Positions 45,010 to 54,086 of a stretch of DNA of 64,000 nucleotides are shown piece by piece (the stretch's first letter is position 1; each line of letters begins with the position of its first letter). This stretch comes from Motiliproteus sp. SC1-56 (GTDB lineage Bacteria; Pseudomonadota; Gammaproteobacteria; Pseudomonadales; Balneatricaceae), in NCBI RefSeq assembly GCF_017309075.1, contig NZ_JAEMGS010000004.1:62001-126000 (forward strand). Direction: 5' to 3'. The notes under the pieces are model-generated. The model was given only the letters and a program-made list of their open reading frames with translations. It searched no databases and was not told the origin of the DNA. The position numbers and the translations under genes are program-made.

Positions 45010-45533
45010 GGCGGCGCTCCTCGCTGAGGAAGGCGGGCGATCGCGCCTCCTTCCCGACAATCAGGCGCGCATTATTGGTCAGCGCCCGGGCATTTGCAAA
45101 ATCCGAACCCCAGGCACGCACTACCGGTCCCCTCGCTTTGCTCCGACCGTTTATCGGCTGCGCTTGTCGCAACAGCTTGGATGAGCTGTCTTGTTCGGTC
45201 GGCCTTCGCGAGCCCGAGCGCGGTGGGACCTGCCCGCAGGCACGCCGAAAACCCATTTTTGACGATCTATCGACAGGTACCGACGGCGTTCGGGTCGCTT
45301 AAGCTGGATTTGCCCCATCCCATCAGGTGCTGGAGCCGGTTTTTATACGGTTCTCCTGCCGCGGCTCTCCTAACCCGTGGCGGTGCTCAAGGAGACCAAC
45401 GTGGATCTGCCCCGCAACCTGGGCAAGTCGGTGACCGCCGAGCCGGCGAATACTACCGGCGAAAAAAAGCCCCGGCTGAGCGGGGCTTATTTTTAAGAGC
45501 GACTTCAATCAGCGTTTTGTCGCGGCGAACGTC
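45010..45533. other. 524-base intergenic region between the S4 gene and rph
   Basis: No full gene is seen. A 40-codon plus-strand stretch at about 45379-45497 (LKETNVDLPRNLGKSVTAEP near its start) looks protein-like but has no recognisable family or ribosome site and may be debris. The rph terminator is at its right end. Confidence 0.45.
45462..45488 (-). terminator. Rho-independent terminator of rph, possibly two-way
   Basis: AAGCCCCG, loop GCTGAG, CGGGGCTT. On the minus strand seven T follow directly, 45 bases past the rph stop. On the plus strand ATTTTTAAG follows, so it may also stop transcription from the left. Confidence 0.9.
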
Positions 45534-46256
45534 TCAGCCGGCCAGCGCCGCCTTCTGAAGCTTGACCAGCTCGCCGATCCCCTTGCTCGCCAGGGCCAGC
45601 ATGGCGTTGAGCTCGTCCTGGGTAAAGGTCTTGCCCTCGGCGGTGCCCTGCACCTCCACGAAACCGCCTTCCTCGGTCATGATCACGTTCATGTCGGTCT
45701 CGGCTTTGGAGTCCTCGGCGTAGTCCAGGTCCAGCACCGGCTGGCCCTTGTAGATGCCCACCGAGACCGCCCCCAGCAGCCCCTTGAAGGGATTGCCCTT
45801 CATGGCGCCGTTGCGATCCTTGGCCAGCACGGTGAGGGCGTCCTTGAGGGCCACGCAGGCGCCGGTGATGGCGGCGGTGCGAGTGCCGCCGTCGGCCTGG
45901 ATCACGTCGCAGTCGATGGTGATGGTGTTCTCGCCCAGGCGCTCCAGGTCCATGACGGCCCGCAGGGAGCGGCCGATCAGGCGCTGGATCTCGACGGTGC
46001 GTCCGCCCTGCTTGCCGCGGGCCGCTTCGCGGTCCATGCGCGAGCCGGTGGAGCGGGGCAGCATGCCGTACTCGGCGGTGACCCAGCCCGAGCCGCTGCC
46101 GCGCAGAAAGCGGGGCACTCCCCGGCTCACCGAGGCGGTGCAGAGCACCTTGGTGTCGCCGAACTCAACCAGTACCGAACCTTCGGCGTGCTTGGTGTAG
46201 TGGCGGGTGAGCTTCACCTCCCGGAGCTGGTCCGGGGCGCGCCCGCTGGGGCGCAT
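45534..46256 (-). CDS. rph: Ribonuclease PH
   Basis: A 240-residue phosphorolytic exonuclease that trims tRNA 3' ends. [14 protein letters not shown] opens the family, and [36 protein letters not shown] and [20 protein letters not shown] carry the phosphate- and RNA-binding residues. ATG at 46256 gives the family length. An ATG at 46304 with AAGG upstream would add 16 residues; the longer form is possible. It is divergent from yicC, a conserved pair in gammaproteobacteria. Confidence 0.95.
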   Translation of the reverse strand: MRPSGRAPDQLREVKLTRHYTKHAEGSVLVEFGDTKVLCTASVSRGVPRFLRGSGSGWVTAEYGMLPRSTGSRMDREAARGKQGGRTVEIQRLIGRSLRAVMDLERLGENTITIDCDVIQADGGTRTAAITGACVALKDALTVLAKDRNGAMKGNPFKGLLGAVSVGIYKGQPVLDLDYAEDSKAETDMNVIMTEEGGFVEVQGTAEGKTFTQDELNAMLALASKGIGELVKLQKAALAG

Positions 46257-46418
46257 GGCGTCCATACCGAGGTTTTTCAACTGGTCGGAAAGGGAGGAAG
46301 TCATTAAAGAGCCTTAATCGTAGAGCGGTGGAAATGAAACAGCCCTAGTGCCCGCCAAGAGCGGGTTGTTAGAATAGCTGCCGTTGGAATCCACCCATTT
46401 TAATCGAGATCGGTGCTT

Positions 46419-47285
46419 ATGACACGCAGCATGACCGCCTTCGCCCGCCAGCAGAGCGAGCACCCCTGGGGAACCCTGGTCTGGGAGGTGCGCTCGGTGA
46501 ACCAGCGTTACCTGGAACCCCACCTGCGCCTGCCGGAGAGTTTCCGGGAGCTGGAAGGGGGGCTGCGGGAGCGGCTGCGAAAGGGGCTGCAGCGGGGCAA
46601 GGTGGAGTGCACCCTGCGGTTTCATCCCGCGGAGCAGGGTGATGAGCAACTGCAGGTCAACCTGGCGCTGGTCAGCCAGCTGCGGGACGCCGCCCGGCAG
46701 GTCAACGAGCTGCTGGCGGATCCGGCGCCGGTGAGCGCCCTGGAGGTGCTGCGCTGGCCGGGCGTACTGCAAGAGCGCAGCCCGGACACCAAGGCGGTGC
46801 ACCAGGCCGCGCTGGCGCTGTTTGACGTCGCCCTGGCGGAGCTGGTGGAGAACCGCCAGCGCGAGGGCAAGGAGCTGGCCCAACTGATCGAGCAGCGCCT
46901 GGCCTCGATCACCGACATCGTCGCCCAGGTACGCAGCCGCCTGCCGGAGATCCTGGCCCGCCAGCGCGAAAATCTGCTGACCCGGCTGGAAGAGGCCAAG
47001 CAGGAGCTGGAACCCGCGCGGCTCGAACAGGAAATGGTGCTGGTGGCGCAGAAGGCCGACGTGGACGAGGAGCTGGACCGGCTAGACACCCACGTTGCCG
47101 AGGTGAGCCGGGTGCTCAAGCAATCCGGCGCCATCGGCCGACGCCTCGATTTTCTGATGCAGGAACTCAACCGGGAGGCGAACACCCTGTCGTCCAAGTC
47201 CATCGTCGCCGAAACCACCCAGTGTGCGGTGGAGCTCAAGGTGCTGATTGAGCAGATGCGGGAGCAGATCCAGAATATCGAATAG
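46419..47285 (+). CDS. yicC: YicC/YloC family endoribonuclease
   Basis: A 288-residue protein of the YicC family: an N-terminal YicC_N domain opening TRSMTAFARQ and WEVRSVNQRYLEPHLRLPE, and a C-terminal DUF1732 domain with QKADVDEELDRLDTHV and RRLDFLMQELNREANTLSSK. Members cleave RNA and affect stationary-phase survival. ATG at 46419 is used rather than GTG at 46413. The mobile island begins right after its terminator; gmk, its usual neighbour, is not in view. Confidence 0.93.
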   Translation: MTRSMTAFARQQSEHPWGTLVWEVRSVNQRYLEPHLRLPESFRELEGGLRERLRKGLQRGKVECTLRFHPAEQGDEQLQVNLALVSQLRDAARQVNELLADPAPVSALEVLRWPGVLQERSPDTKAVHQAALALFDVALAELVENRQREGKELAQLIEQRLASITDIVAQVRSRLPEILARQRENLLTRLEEAKQELEPARLEQEMVLVAQKADVDEELDRLDTHVAEVSRVLKQSGAIGRRLDFLMQELNREANTLSSKSIVAETTQCAVELKVLIEQMREQIQNIE

Positions 47286-47324
47286 TGTCCTGGCTCAAAC
47301 TCACACATCCTGCTTTTGCCACGT

Positions 47325-47352
47325 AAGCCCCCTAAAATAGGGGGCTTTTGTT
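47325..47352 (+). terminator. Rho-independent terminator after yicC
   Basis: AAGCCCCCTA, loop AAA, TAGGGGGCTT, then TTGTTTTTG: a perfect 10-base-pair stem with T-run, 39 bases after yicC. It marks the chromosome side of the island. Confidence 0.95.
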
Positions 47353-47393
47353 TTTGTGTGTTCTCAAGCTGTTCCTGTTGTGCTTATAATCGC

Positions 47394-47472
47394 GGTAACC
47401 AAATTGGTAACAGAGCGGTAACTAGATTGGTAACCAAGTCGCGGTAACCAAATTTTCAGCCCTGTGGTAACC
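47394..47472 (+). repeat. Six copies of GGTAAC(C) upstream of the integrase
   Basis: GGTAAC starts at 47394, 47406, 47417, 47429, 47443 and 47466; four copies have GGTAACC, and flanks such as CGCGGTAACCAAATT recur. The first four are 11-12 bases apart, close to one helical turn. TATAAT at 47385-47390 lies just before the array and could serve the integrase. The array suits arm-type sites for integrase or an AlpA/excisionase-like protein, or an autoregulatory operator. Confidence 0.8.
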
Positions 47473-47484
47473 AGCAGGTGGGAG

Positions 47485-48678
47485 ATGGGACAGCTCACAG
47501 ACAAAGGGATTAAGGCGATTATTAAATCTGGCGATGAGGGGCGCTTCGCGGACGGTGATGGCCTTTACCTCTGCATTCGCTCTGCAGGCAAGGCGTACTG
47601 GGCGCTCCGCTACACAGCTAATGGGAAGCGAAAGCTCTTCACTATCGGCTACTACGAGCACATTTCTCTAGCTGGCGCCCGGACCGAAGCGGGCCTGCTG
47701 AGAGCTCGGATCGCCAAAGATGGAACTGATCCGGTCGCCGAGCGCCATAGGGAGAAGCAAAAAGCGATACGAACTACCGATGACTTGTTTGACGACTGGT
47801 ACAGCCAGCACGCCAAGCGGCTCAAGCATCCTAAGATTCCCCTCCGAAAATATGAGCGTGATATTCAGCCCGTACTAGGAGGGCTCAAAGTAGAAGCCGT
47901 AACTCCTCGGGATGTCCGTGCGGTGGTTCACAAGATCACTGCCAGCAAGCGTCCGACGGTTGCAAACGATGCCTTGGCGTTGATGAAGCAGCTGTTCAAC
48001 CATGGCATTAAGCTGGACGCGATGGCTAGCAACCCTGCTGCAGCTTTTACCAATCAGGATGCCGGAGGTGTCGAAAAGAGCCGCGAACGCATCCTTGAGT
48101 TGCCTGAATTGAAAGCGCTTTTTGCCGCACTTCGGAGCCGGCCCGACGCGTTCACGCGTGAAAATTACCTGGCCTGCGCGCTTCTTTTGGTGCTCGGCGT
48201 GCGCAAAATGGAACTGCTTGCTGCGCAATGGAGCGAGTTCGATCTTGAGAAGGGTCTATGGTCGCTCTCGGCAGAGCGCACCAAAATGGATGCGGCCGTC
48301 TTGATTCCCTTGCCTCCGGCGGCGGTCGCGTGGCTTGAAGAATTGAAGGTCAGGGCATGCGGAAGCGACTATGTATTCCCGCGCCGAAGGGCAAGCAAGC
48401 GCTACCCGCACATGAGCCCGGATACCCTTAATGCCGCCCTCAATAAGCTTGCTAAGGCCGGCGTGATTTCCCACTTTACCGTGCATGACCTGCGGCGCAG
48501 CTGCCGCTCGCTGCTAGCACGCGTCGGCACTCCGCCTCATATCGCGGAGCGCTGTCTGAATCACAAAATCAAGGGGGTGGAAGGGGTTTATGACCGATAT
48601 GACTATCTAGACGAACGTCGCACAGCTCTAACCGCAGTGGCGGATATCGCTGCCCCTATCACCAATCTTGACGTCTAG
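47485..48678 (+). CDS. Tyrosine-type site-specific integrase, P4-like with DUF4102 arm-binding domain
   Basis: A 397-residue recombinase that would insert and excise the island. The N-terminus is a DUF4102-type arm-binding domain (FADGDGLYLCIR, then YWALRYTANGKRKLFTIGYY); the core-binding domain follows at about 100-190. Catalytic residues are Arg240 (GVRKMELL), His334 and Arg337 (HDLRRSCRS), His360 (LNHK) and the nucleophile Tyr369 (GVYDRYDYL). ATG at 47485 is preferred to GTG at 47464 because the domain begins there. It points away from yicC into the island. Confidence 0.92.
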   Translation: MGQLTDKGIKAIIKSGDEGRFADGDGLYLCIRSAGKAYWALRYTANGKRKLFTIGYYEHISLAGARTEAGLLRARIAKDGTDPVAERHREKQKAIRTTDDLFDDWYSQHAKRLKHPKIPLRKYERDIQPVLGGLKVEAVTPRDVRAVVHKITASKRPTVANDALALMKQLFNHGIKLDAMASNPAAAFTNQDAGGVEKSRERILELPELKALFAALRSRPDAFTRENYLACALLLVLGVRKMELLAAQWSEFDLEKGLWSLSAERTKMDAAVLIPLPPAAVAWLEELKVRACGSDYVFPRRRASKRYPHMSPDTLNAALNKLAKAGVISHFTVHDLRRSCRSLLARVGTPPHIAERCLNHKIKGVEGVYDRYDYLDERRTALTAVADIAAPITNLDV

Positions 48679-48721
48679 ATGCGACAACGACCCTAGAATT
48701 AATACCCAAAGAGAAACAGTT

Positions 48722-49582
48722 TTGAAACGTATCAAGTCCCTTAAAGACCTTCCTTCATGGTTTGACATCAAGAACTATGATGCGCTGTTAGGCCTCACGC
48801 TGCAGGAACTTCTCGAGCAATTGGAAGTACGAGGAACAATGCGCGGTTTCCTCTACGAAGAAGATTCCATCATTGTTAAGCGGATACGCAGTGGTAATCC
48901 GATTTTACCCACCTATTGCAGTGAAGAAGCAGAGCGCGCTTTCGCTGACAGTCAAAGAGCCCGTGGCCTATCTTATGAGCCAACACCACAGTTAGCATCT
49001 AGCCGGTCCATTAATCCGCTCAGGTTTTATGACCTAGCGCCGGCTAGTGTAATCGCTCGTGACGATGAAATTTACAAGGTAGGCGATGACGGCCTCGTCA
49101 TGAATAGAAAACGCGCTTTATCTAATGTTTCTCTTCATCCTGATCCTAGTTTCGAAAGCGCCATATGGACAGCGATACGCCTCGACGGGTCAAGCGATGA
49201 AGAAATTTTGGCCGAGCTGCGCAGCTTGCTGCCTTCGTGGCGAGAGCAGAAGGGCACTCCGCCACCTGACTACTCCGTAGGGCGCCTTGGTGAAGCTACC
49301 TTTAAAAATATTGTGCGCTATGGGGCGATCCCTCTTCTAGATTTGATGCAGTGGGAGGACATGAGCGGTTCAAAAATATCCAATGCTGTTTTGGCGCGCG
49401 TTATCTTTAGCCACGACAACGATATGATAAAAGGTGAAGAGCATCTAAAGAAAACGGTCCGGCCATTCGTGCAACATGTCATCTCCGGTGAGCTAACGAC
49501 CAGGCTGGAAGCGCTCTTACTGCGAAAGCCCGAGCTACAATCGCGACGCGTCGAAGACCACATTGCCATCATGGAGGGGTAA
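48722..49582 (+). CDS. DUF6387-like protein carried with the integrase
   Basis: A protein of about 286 residues from TTG at 48722, preceded by AAAGAG. It opens KRIKSLKDLPSWFDIKNYDA, the pattern of DUF6387 proteins often found beside integrases. No catalytic motif or membrane segment is visible. The codon use is less GC-rich than in the left part of the window. It lies 43 bases after the integrase stop and is probably transcribed with it. Function unknown; a defence or element-maintenance role is a guess. Confidence 0.65.
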   Translation: MKRIKSLKDLPSWFDIKNYDALLGLTLQELLEQLEVRGTMRGFLYEEDSIIVKRIRSGNPILPTYCSEEAERAFADSQRARGLSYEPTPQLASSRSINPLRFYDLAPASVIARDDEIYKVGDDGLVMNRKRALSNVSLHPDPSFESAIWTAIRLDGSSDEEILAELRSLLPSWREQKGTPPPDYSVGRLGEATFKNIVRYGAIPLLDLMQWEDMSGSKISNAVLARVIFSHDNDMIKGEEHLKKTVRPFVQHVISGELTTRLEALLLRKPELQSRRVEDHIAIMEG

Positions 49583-49721
49583 TTTCGCTACGCCGAAATT
49601 ACCCTCGTTTTCATGCAGCTCAAAGATCATCCATAAAGAGAATAATGAAAATACACTGATAAAACAGATAGATACGCGCAGTATCACTTCCGTCCAAGCT
49701 GAAACACTGGAGGAAGTGACT

Positions 49722-49967
49722 TTGAAACCCTACATCACACCCACCCCCGAGCAGCGTACCGCAGCGCTTGAAGCGGCGGGAGCCCAAGAAGGCCTCTGCC
49801 GAGACAAAGAGCGTTGCAGCATCACCTCCTTGAGCCGTTCCAGAACCTGGCAGCTCGAGCGCGAAGGCAAGCACCCGAAGCGGATCGCACTTGGCCCCAA
49901 TTCTGTTGCCTGGCGGCGGTCTGACCTTCTGGTCTGGGTCGAGCAACAACAGTGCCGCAACGGCTAG
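49722..49967 (+). CDS. AlpA/excisionase-like helix-turn-helix regulator
   Basis: A protein of about 81 residues with SITSLSRSRTWQLEREGKHP, then an AVAWRRSDLLVWVEQ-like segment (NSVAWRRSDLLVWVEQQ). This is the AlpA pattern, in which one winged helix reads DNA and the recognition helix follows SRS/RTW. AlpA proteins switch on integrase or excise prophage-like elements. TTG at 49722 lies 8 bases past GGAGG; GTG at 49716 is too close. Encoded just before the primase gene, as in P4-like satellites. The cysteine pair in CRDKERC is not typical. Confidence 0.8.
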   Translation: MKPYITPTPEQRTAALEAAGAQEGLCRDKERCSITSLSRSRTWQLEREGKHPKRIALGPNSVAWRRSDLLVWVEQQQCRNG

Positions 49968-49978
49968 TGAGGTGAGAT

Positions 49979-52327
49979 ATGCATACAACCGTCCCATTCT
50001 CATTAGTTGATCCCGCCGTACAGTATGCTCGCGCCGGCTATGCGGTTTTCCCGCTGGAGCCGGGCGGCAAAAAACCCGCAACGCCCCGCGGCTTCAAAGA
50101 TGCGAAGCGTTGTCCTGATCAGGTGCGCGCGCTGTGGCGCAACCCTGCTAGCAATATCGGCTTGCCCACAGGAAGCATCAATGGCTTCTTTGTCGTCGAT
50201 GTGGACGAGCCCACGCAGTGGTTTGAACTGGTTGAAACGCACGGAGGAGAGCTTCCCTCCGGCCCCAAAGCCACTACTGATAAGGGGTTCCATCTTTATT
50301 TTGCTATCCCGCAGGAATTGAAAGGACAGCACATCCGCAATCGCGCCAACCTGGCCGGATGCTTCGATGTTCGTGGTGATGGGGGCTACGTGGTGGCTCC
50401 GCCGTCGGTTCACCCCAATGGCCACCGCTACGAATTCGCTGAGAAGCTGTCTACGACCCCGCTGCCGATGCCTCCCGCCTGGTTGTTGGACCTCATCGGC
50501 CGGTCGGAAGATGCTCCGCGGGTACATAGCGATAGCTCAGGAACTATTGAACGTGTCAGCCGTTATGGACAGGCCGCACTCAATCAGGAGTGCAGTCGTA
50601 TTGCTGCAACTCAAGAGGGGGGCCGTAACGATGCGCTCAACTGTGCGGCATTCTCAATCGGCCAGCTGGTGGCGGGCGGTGAGCTTTCGTTGGCAGAATC
50701 TCACGCCGCCCTTGCGGAGGCCGCGACCTCGGCAGGGCTGCCAGCGCATGAAGTTGATAAGACGCTGACCAACGGCCTTGAAGCGGGTATGCAGGTGCCG
50801 AGGCAGGCACCTGACGAGTCACTCACACATGGCAACCAGGAAGCGCGTAGCGCGGATGATAACCCGGCGCCAAAAATCCACTGGTCACCCCCCAAGCCCT
50901 TAAAGAACGAATTGCTCCCGGTGGAAGCGTTCGATCCCGAGCTCCTCCCTGAACCGTTGCGGGACTTTGTGGTGGATCTGTCGGAACGCAAGGACAACGC
51001 GCCCATGGACTTTGGTGCAATCGGGGTGATGGTCGCCCTGAGCAGCCTGCTGGGTCGAAAGCTTGGTATTCACCCCAAGCGTCATGACGACTGGCTGGTG
51101 ATCCCTAATCTTTGGGGTGTCATTGTCGGGCGGCCGTCGATGAAAAAGACGCCCACCTTGGATGATGCGATTCGCCCGCTTAAACGCCTGGAGGGCGAAG
51201 CGAAAACGGATTTTATCGCCGCATCAGCAGACTATCAGGCAGCCCAAAAACTGGATCAGCTTCAGCAAAAGGAAGTTGAAAAGCGCGCGGCGAAGTTGGT
51301 CAAACAGGACAAGCACAGCGACGCTCACACTCTGCTGCTCGAAGCATAGGAGAGCGTGCCGTTAGAGCCGGCCCGGCGGCGCTACTTGGTAAACGATGCC
51401 ACGGTCGAAAAACTTGGTGAGATTCTGTCTGAAAACCCCATGGGTATCCTGCTGTTCCGGGATGAGCTGACCGGCTGGATGAACAGCATGGAGCGCGAGG
51501 GCCGCGGACAAGATCGCGCGTTTTATTTGGAGGCCTGGGGTGGTCAGGGGAGCTTCACTTATGACCGAATCGGTCGCGGCACGGTGGAGATTAAGAGCAC
51601 CACCGTTAGCGTTCTCGGCGGAATCCAACCCGGAAAGCTGCAGCCGTATCTGATGGCGCAGCGCAACGGTAGCGGTGACGATGGCTTCATTGAGCGGCTA
51701 CAGATGATGGTGTATCCCGATCAGGGCAAATTCCAGCATATCGACCGCCAACCAAACCAAGACGCTCAAGCGCGCGCCGATGCGGTGTTTCAGCGCTTCA
51801 ATGAAATCCCCCCCAGTGATGATGTCGTTCCCGCGCTGCGCTTCTCTGAGGAGGCTCAAACGCTGTTTGATGAATGGTATTCGGAGCTAATGCAACGAAT
51901 CCGCACGGGGGAGAGCAGCGCTCAGATGGAGAGCCACCTGAGCAAATACCCTTCCCTGATGGCCAGCCTCGCACTTCTTATTCATGTGGCTGAGGTCGGC
52001 ACCGAGGAGCCGGTATCGGCTGAATCTGCGGCGCGGGCGGCGGACTGGTGCGACTACTTGGAAAGTCATGCCCGACGTGTTTACGCACTCGGTCATGATT
52101 CCGCTGTTGGCGCTCGTTCGCTGGTGGAGCGCCTACCTAAGCTCCCCAATCCTTTTCGGATCAGTGATATCAACCGTAAGCAATGGGGGGGATTGAGCAA
52201 CGCTGAGGACATTTACCGCGCGCTGGATACGCTTTGCGAGCATGGCTACCTGTACCGGGAAACAGTCCCTACATCCACCAAGCCGAAAACGCTCTACCAC
52301 ATCAACCCAGCCGTCCGTGAGGACTGA
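49979..52327 (+). pseudogene. Bifunctional Prim-Pol / DUF3987 replication protein interrupted by one in-frame amber codon
   Basis: Residues 1-170 are a Prim-Pol domain of archaeo-eukaryotic type: FVVDVDEP (metal Asp near 74-76) and KGFHLYF (His near 105). The DUF3987 domain follows with the Walker-A-like place taken by VGRPSMKKTPT. The frame stops at TAG 51347-51349 (codon 457) but continues in the same frame without another stop for 323 more residues from 51356 (RRYLVNDATVEKL, RDELTGWMNSMEREGRG, then QDRAFYLEAWGG), all conserved DUF3987 sequence. So one base change split the gene. GTG at 51356 has GGAG upstream and might restart translation, giving two polypeptides. Confidence 0.88.
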
Positions 52328-52330
52328 CGG

Positions 52331-52771
52331 ATGGGACGATACCTCAATGCGTTACGGGAAAGGGAAAAAGCAAAAAGCACCTCCTGCGCTCCCGATGATT
52401 CCGACAAATTCAAAAAATCGGTTTTATCGGGTGCAAGTCCTGCGAATTCTGAAGAGTCTTCCGCCAAAAAGAATACCGCGGCCATTGGCGACGGGCCGGA
52501 GATACCGCCGCGCCAAGAGGTAACTGGAGGAGGCTCGTTCTCTGCTCAATCAGCCGCGGACTTCCTTGACCACATTGCACGAGGGGTAGAGGTGGACGTA
52601 GAGACTTTGTTGAACCTTGGCGTTCTGGCTCAGCAGGATATCGAAGACCTGAAAGCAGGTATGTACCGTCGTGAGCATATTGCAGCTTACCTGGATGTCG
52701 TACGCCAAGCGCTGGACTTGCAGAAAGGGACCGAAGTTTCGACAAAAATGAAGCTAGCAGGCAAGCGGTAA
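52331..52771 (+). CDS. Small hypothetical protein of the replication module
   Basis: A 146-residue protein 3 bases after the primase gene. The first 65 residues are polar and look disordered (Ser, Lys, Asp-rich); the rest is helical (AADFLDHIARGVEVDVETLL, then IEDLKAGMYRREHIAAYLDV). No family is recognised. Tight spacing says it is co-transcribed with the primase gene. It may be an element-specific accessory of replication, which is inference. Confidence 0.6.
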   Translation: MGRYLNALREREKAKSTSCAPDDSDKFKKSVLSGASPANSEESSAKKNTAAIGDGPEIPPRQEVTGGGSFSAQSAADFLDHIARGVEVDVETLLNLGVLAQQDIEDLKAGMYRREHIAAYLDVVRQALDLQKGTEVSTKMKLAGKR

Positions 52772-53318
52772 TGATATGGGGTTTTTCTACGAATCGTTTG
52801 GGAGACTCGGTGCAGCACCATGGGGTGTTCGGCGCTTCCTCTGCATGGAGCATAGAGTTTGATATTTACCACCTGCGGTTACTACTTCGGCATAGAACTG
52901 AACAGTAAAGATAAGGTATTAGGTGCACACCCGTTCCTTGCTCATCAGCCAAACCATCGACCGGTCGCTTATGCGAACTTTGCAGACATTGTCTCTGCTG
53001 TAGCCGAGCGGCGGGAACCGCCCCGAAGGAGCCGCTGAGAGCCTGCGAACCATTCAACCATCCTTGATCGCCAGAAACATGAAAGCGGACGCTGGCTGTG
53101 GTGGCTGGTCGCGACAGGAGCTGCTCATTATCAGACATTCTGGGGCGGATGGTGTGGTTCCCCAGCTATGAGCTGTGCTTGATGTCAGGGCTGAATAACG
53201 TCCCGCGTCACCGGTAGTAAAAGCATAGGAGGAACGAGCGGCGCTTTTTTACTCCCCGAGTGGATGCTGTTGTTGTGCTGCATAGTTTTCAGGAAGCTCA
53301 CCAATTGCCACAAAAATG
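52772..53318. other. 547-base region without a clear gene
   Basis: One plus-strand frame at about 52859-53036 (TTG start, TCGYYFGIELNSKDKVLGAH near its start, 59 codons) looks protein-like but has no ribosome site or known family. No repeat or RNA gene is recognised. The region marks a fall in GC content towards the minus-strand genes on the right. Confidence 0.4.
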
Positions 53319-54086
53319 TTAAAGTAACCTTGACCGAATTGACATGCCGTAATTCTGTAGTACCTTATCCACGAGAGCGCAGTCATTTTTACTGCCATGA
53401 ACTACTATTTCCTTGATAAAGTTCCTGATAGGTTTTCCATCATGCTCTGCTAAAATGTAGTATGGTGATCCTTTTACGCAATCTATTCGCACATGATCAG
53501 AAGTTAAACCAGCAATTAATCTCCATTCCCTCTGGCGATAATATCGCAATTCAAGCGTGTCTGTTTGGCGTGTGTAATCTGTAAAATATAGGATATTCCC
53601 TAAAAACCTTATTGCCCCTTCTAATTCACCAATATCTTCAACATGGTCGTATAGTTCCGACCGGTATTTATTTGGCAAACATTTAATCTTATCCATAATG
53701 GTGCGAAGTTCAGTGAGGCGATACAACAAAGAAACTCCAATCCGATCTTCTGTGTCTTTTTCGTCGTTACCGATAGGGGCAGGTAAATAGAATACGGGGA
53801 AGCCTCCCAGTGCTCTTATGAATTCTGTTTCAAAGCCAATTCCTACTGGCCCAAATGCTTCACAATGATCACGAAGGTCGCTTTCGCAATTTAAAGAAGT
53901 AAGACAGAGCCGATATTGCCTAACTTGGAGGCTTTTATTACATCCACAGGGGTCTTTCCACGGCACTTCGGGATCTTCCTTAACCAGGAAAAACCCATTT
54001 TTCAAAATCCCTTTTAAAACATCAATCGCAGGATCAATTGAATTTCTCTTTGACCTACAAAAGCAATGATAAAGCAGGTGGCCCAT
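53319..54086 (-). CDS. AbiGi-like abortive-infection family protein
   Basis: A 255-residue cytoplasmic protein. LLYHCFCRSKRN opens it, CEAFGPVGIGFETEFIRALG and FPVFYLPAPIGND follow, and ELRYYRQREWRLIAGL lies near residue 185. This string (histidine start, GIGF, PVxYL, YxxREWR) resembles AbiGi antitoxin and DUF2971-type proteins. A lone cysteine cluster (CGC, LC, NC) is present. No AbiGii-like partner is recognised next to it. Its ATG touches the stop of the secreted-protein gene (shared base), so they form one unit. AT-rich codons suggest recent arrival. Confidence 0.5.
   Translation of the reverse strand: MGHLLYHCFCRSKRNSIDPAIDVLKGILKNGFFLVKEDPEVPWKDPCGCNKSLQVRQYRLCLTSLNCESDLRDHCEAFGPVGIGFETEFIRALGGFPVFYLPAPIGNDEKDTEDRIGVSLLYRLTELRTIMDKIKCLPNKYRSELYDHVEDIGELEGAIRFLGNILYFTDYTRQTDTLELRYYRQREWRLIAGLTSDHVRIDCVKGSPYYILAEHDGKPIRNFIKEIVVHGSKNDCALVDKVLQNYGMSIRSRLL

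Noticed and set aside
45094-45558. 154-codon plus-strand frame between the S4 gene and rph
   Set aside because: It runs through the rph terminator and into rph, and its composition is not protein-like.
47286-47484. tRNA or tmRNA gene as the integration target
   Set aside because: No cloverleaf or T-arm sequence is seen next to the integrase; the element appears to sit in the intergenic region after yicC.
53140-53318. Hairpin-like AT-rich stretch right of the primase module taken as an attachment site
   Set aside because: No copy of the sequence next to the integrase (GGTAAC array or yicC terminator region) is repeated here, so there is no support for an island end.
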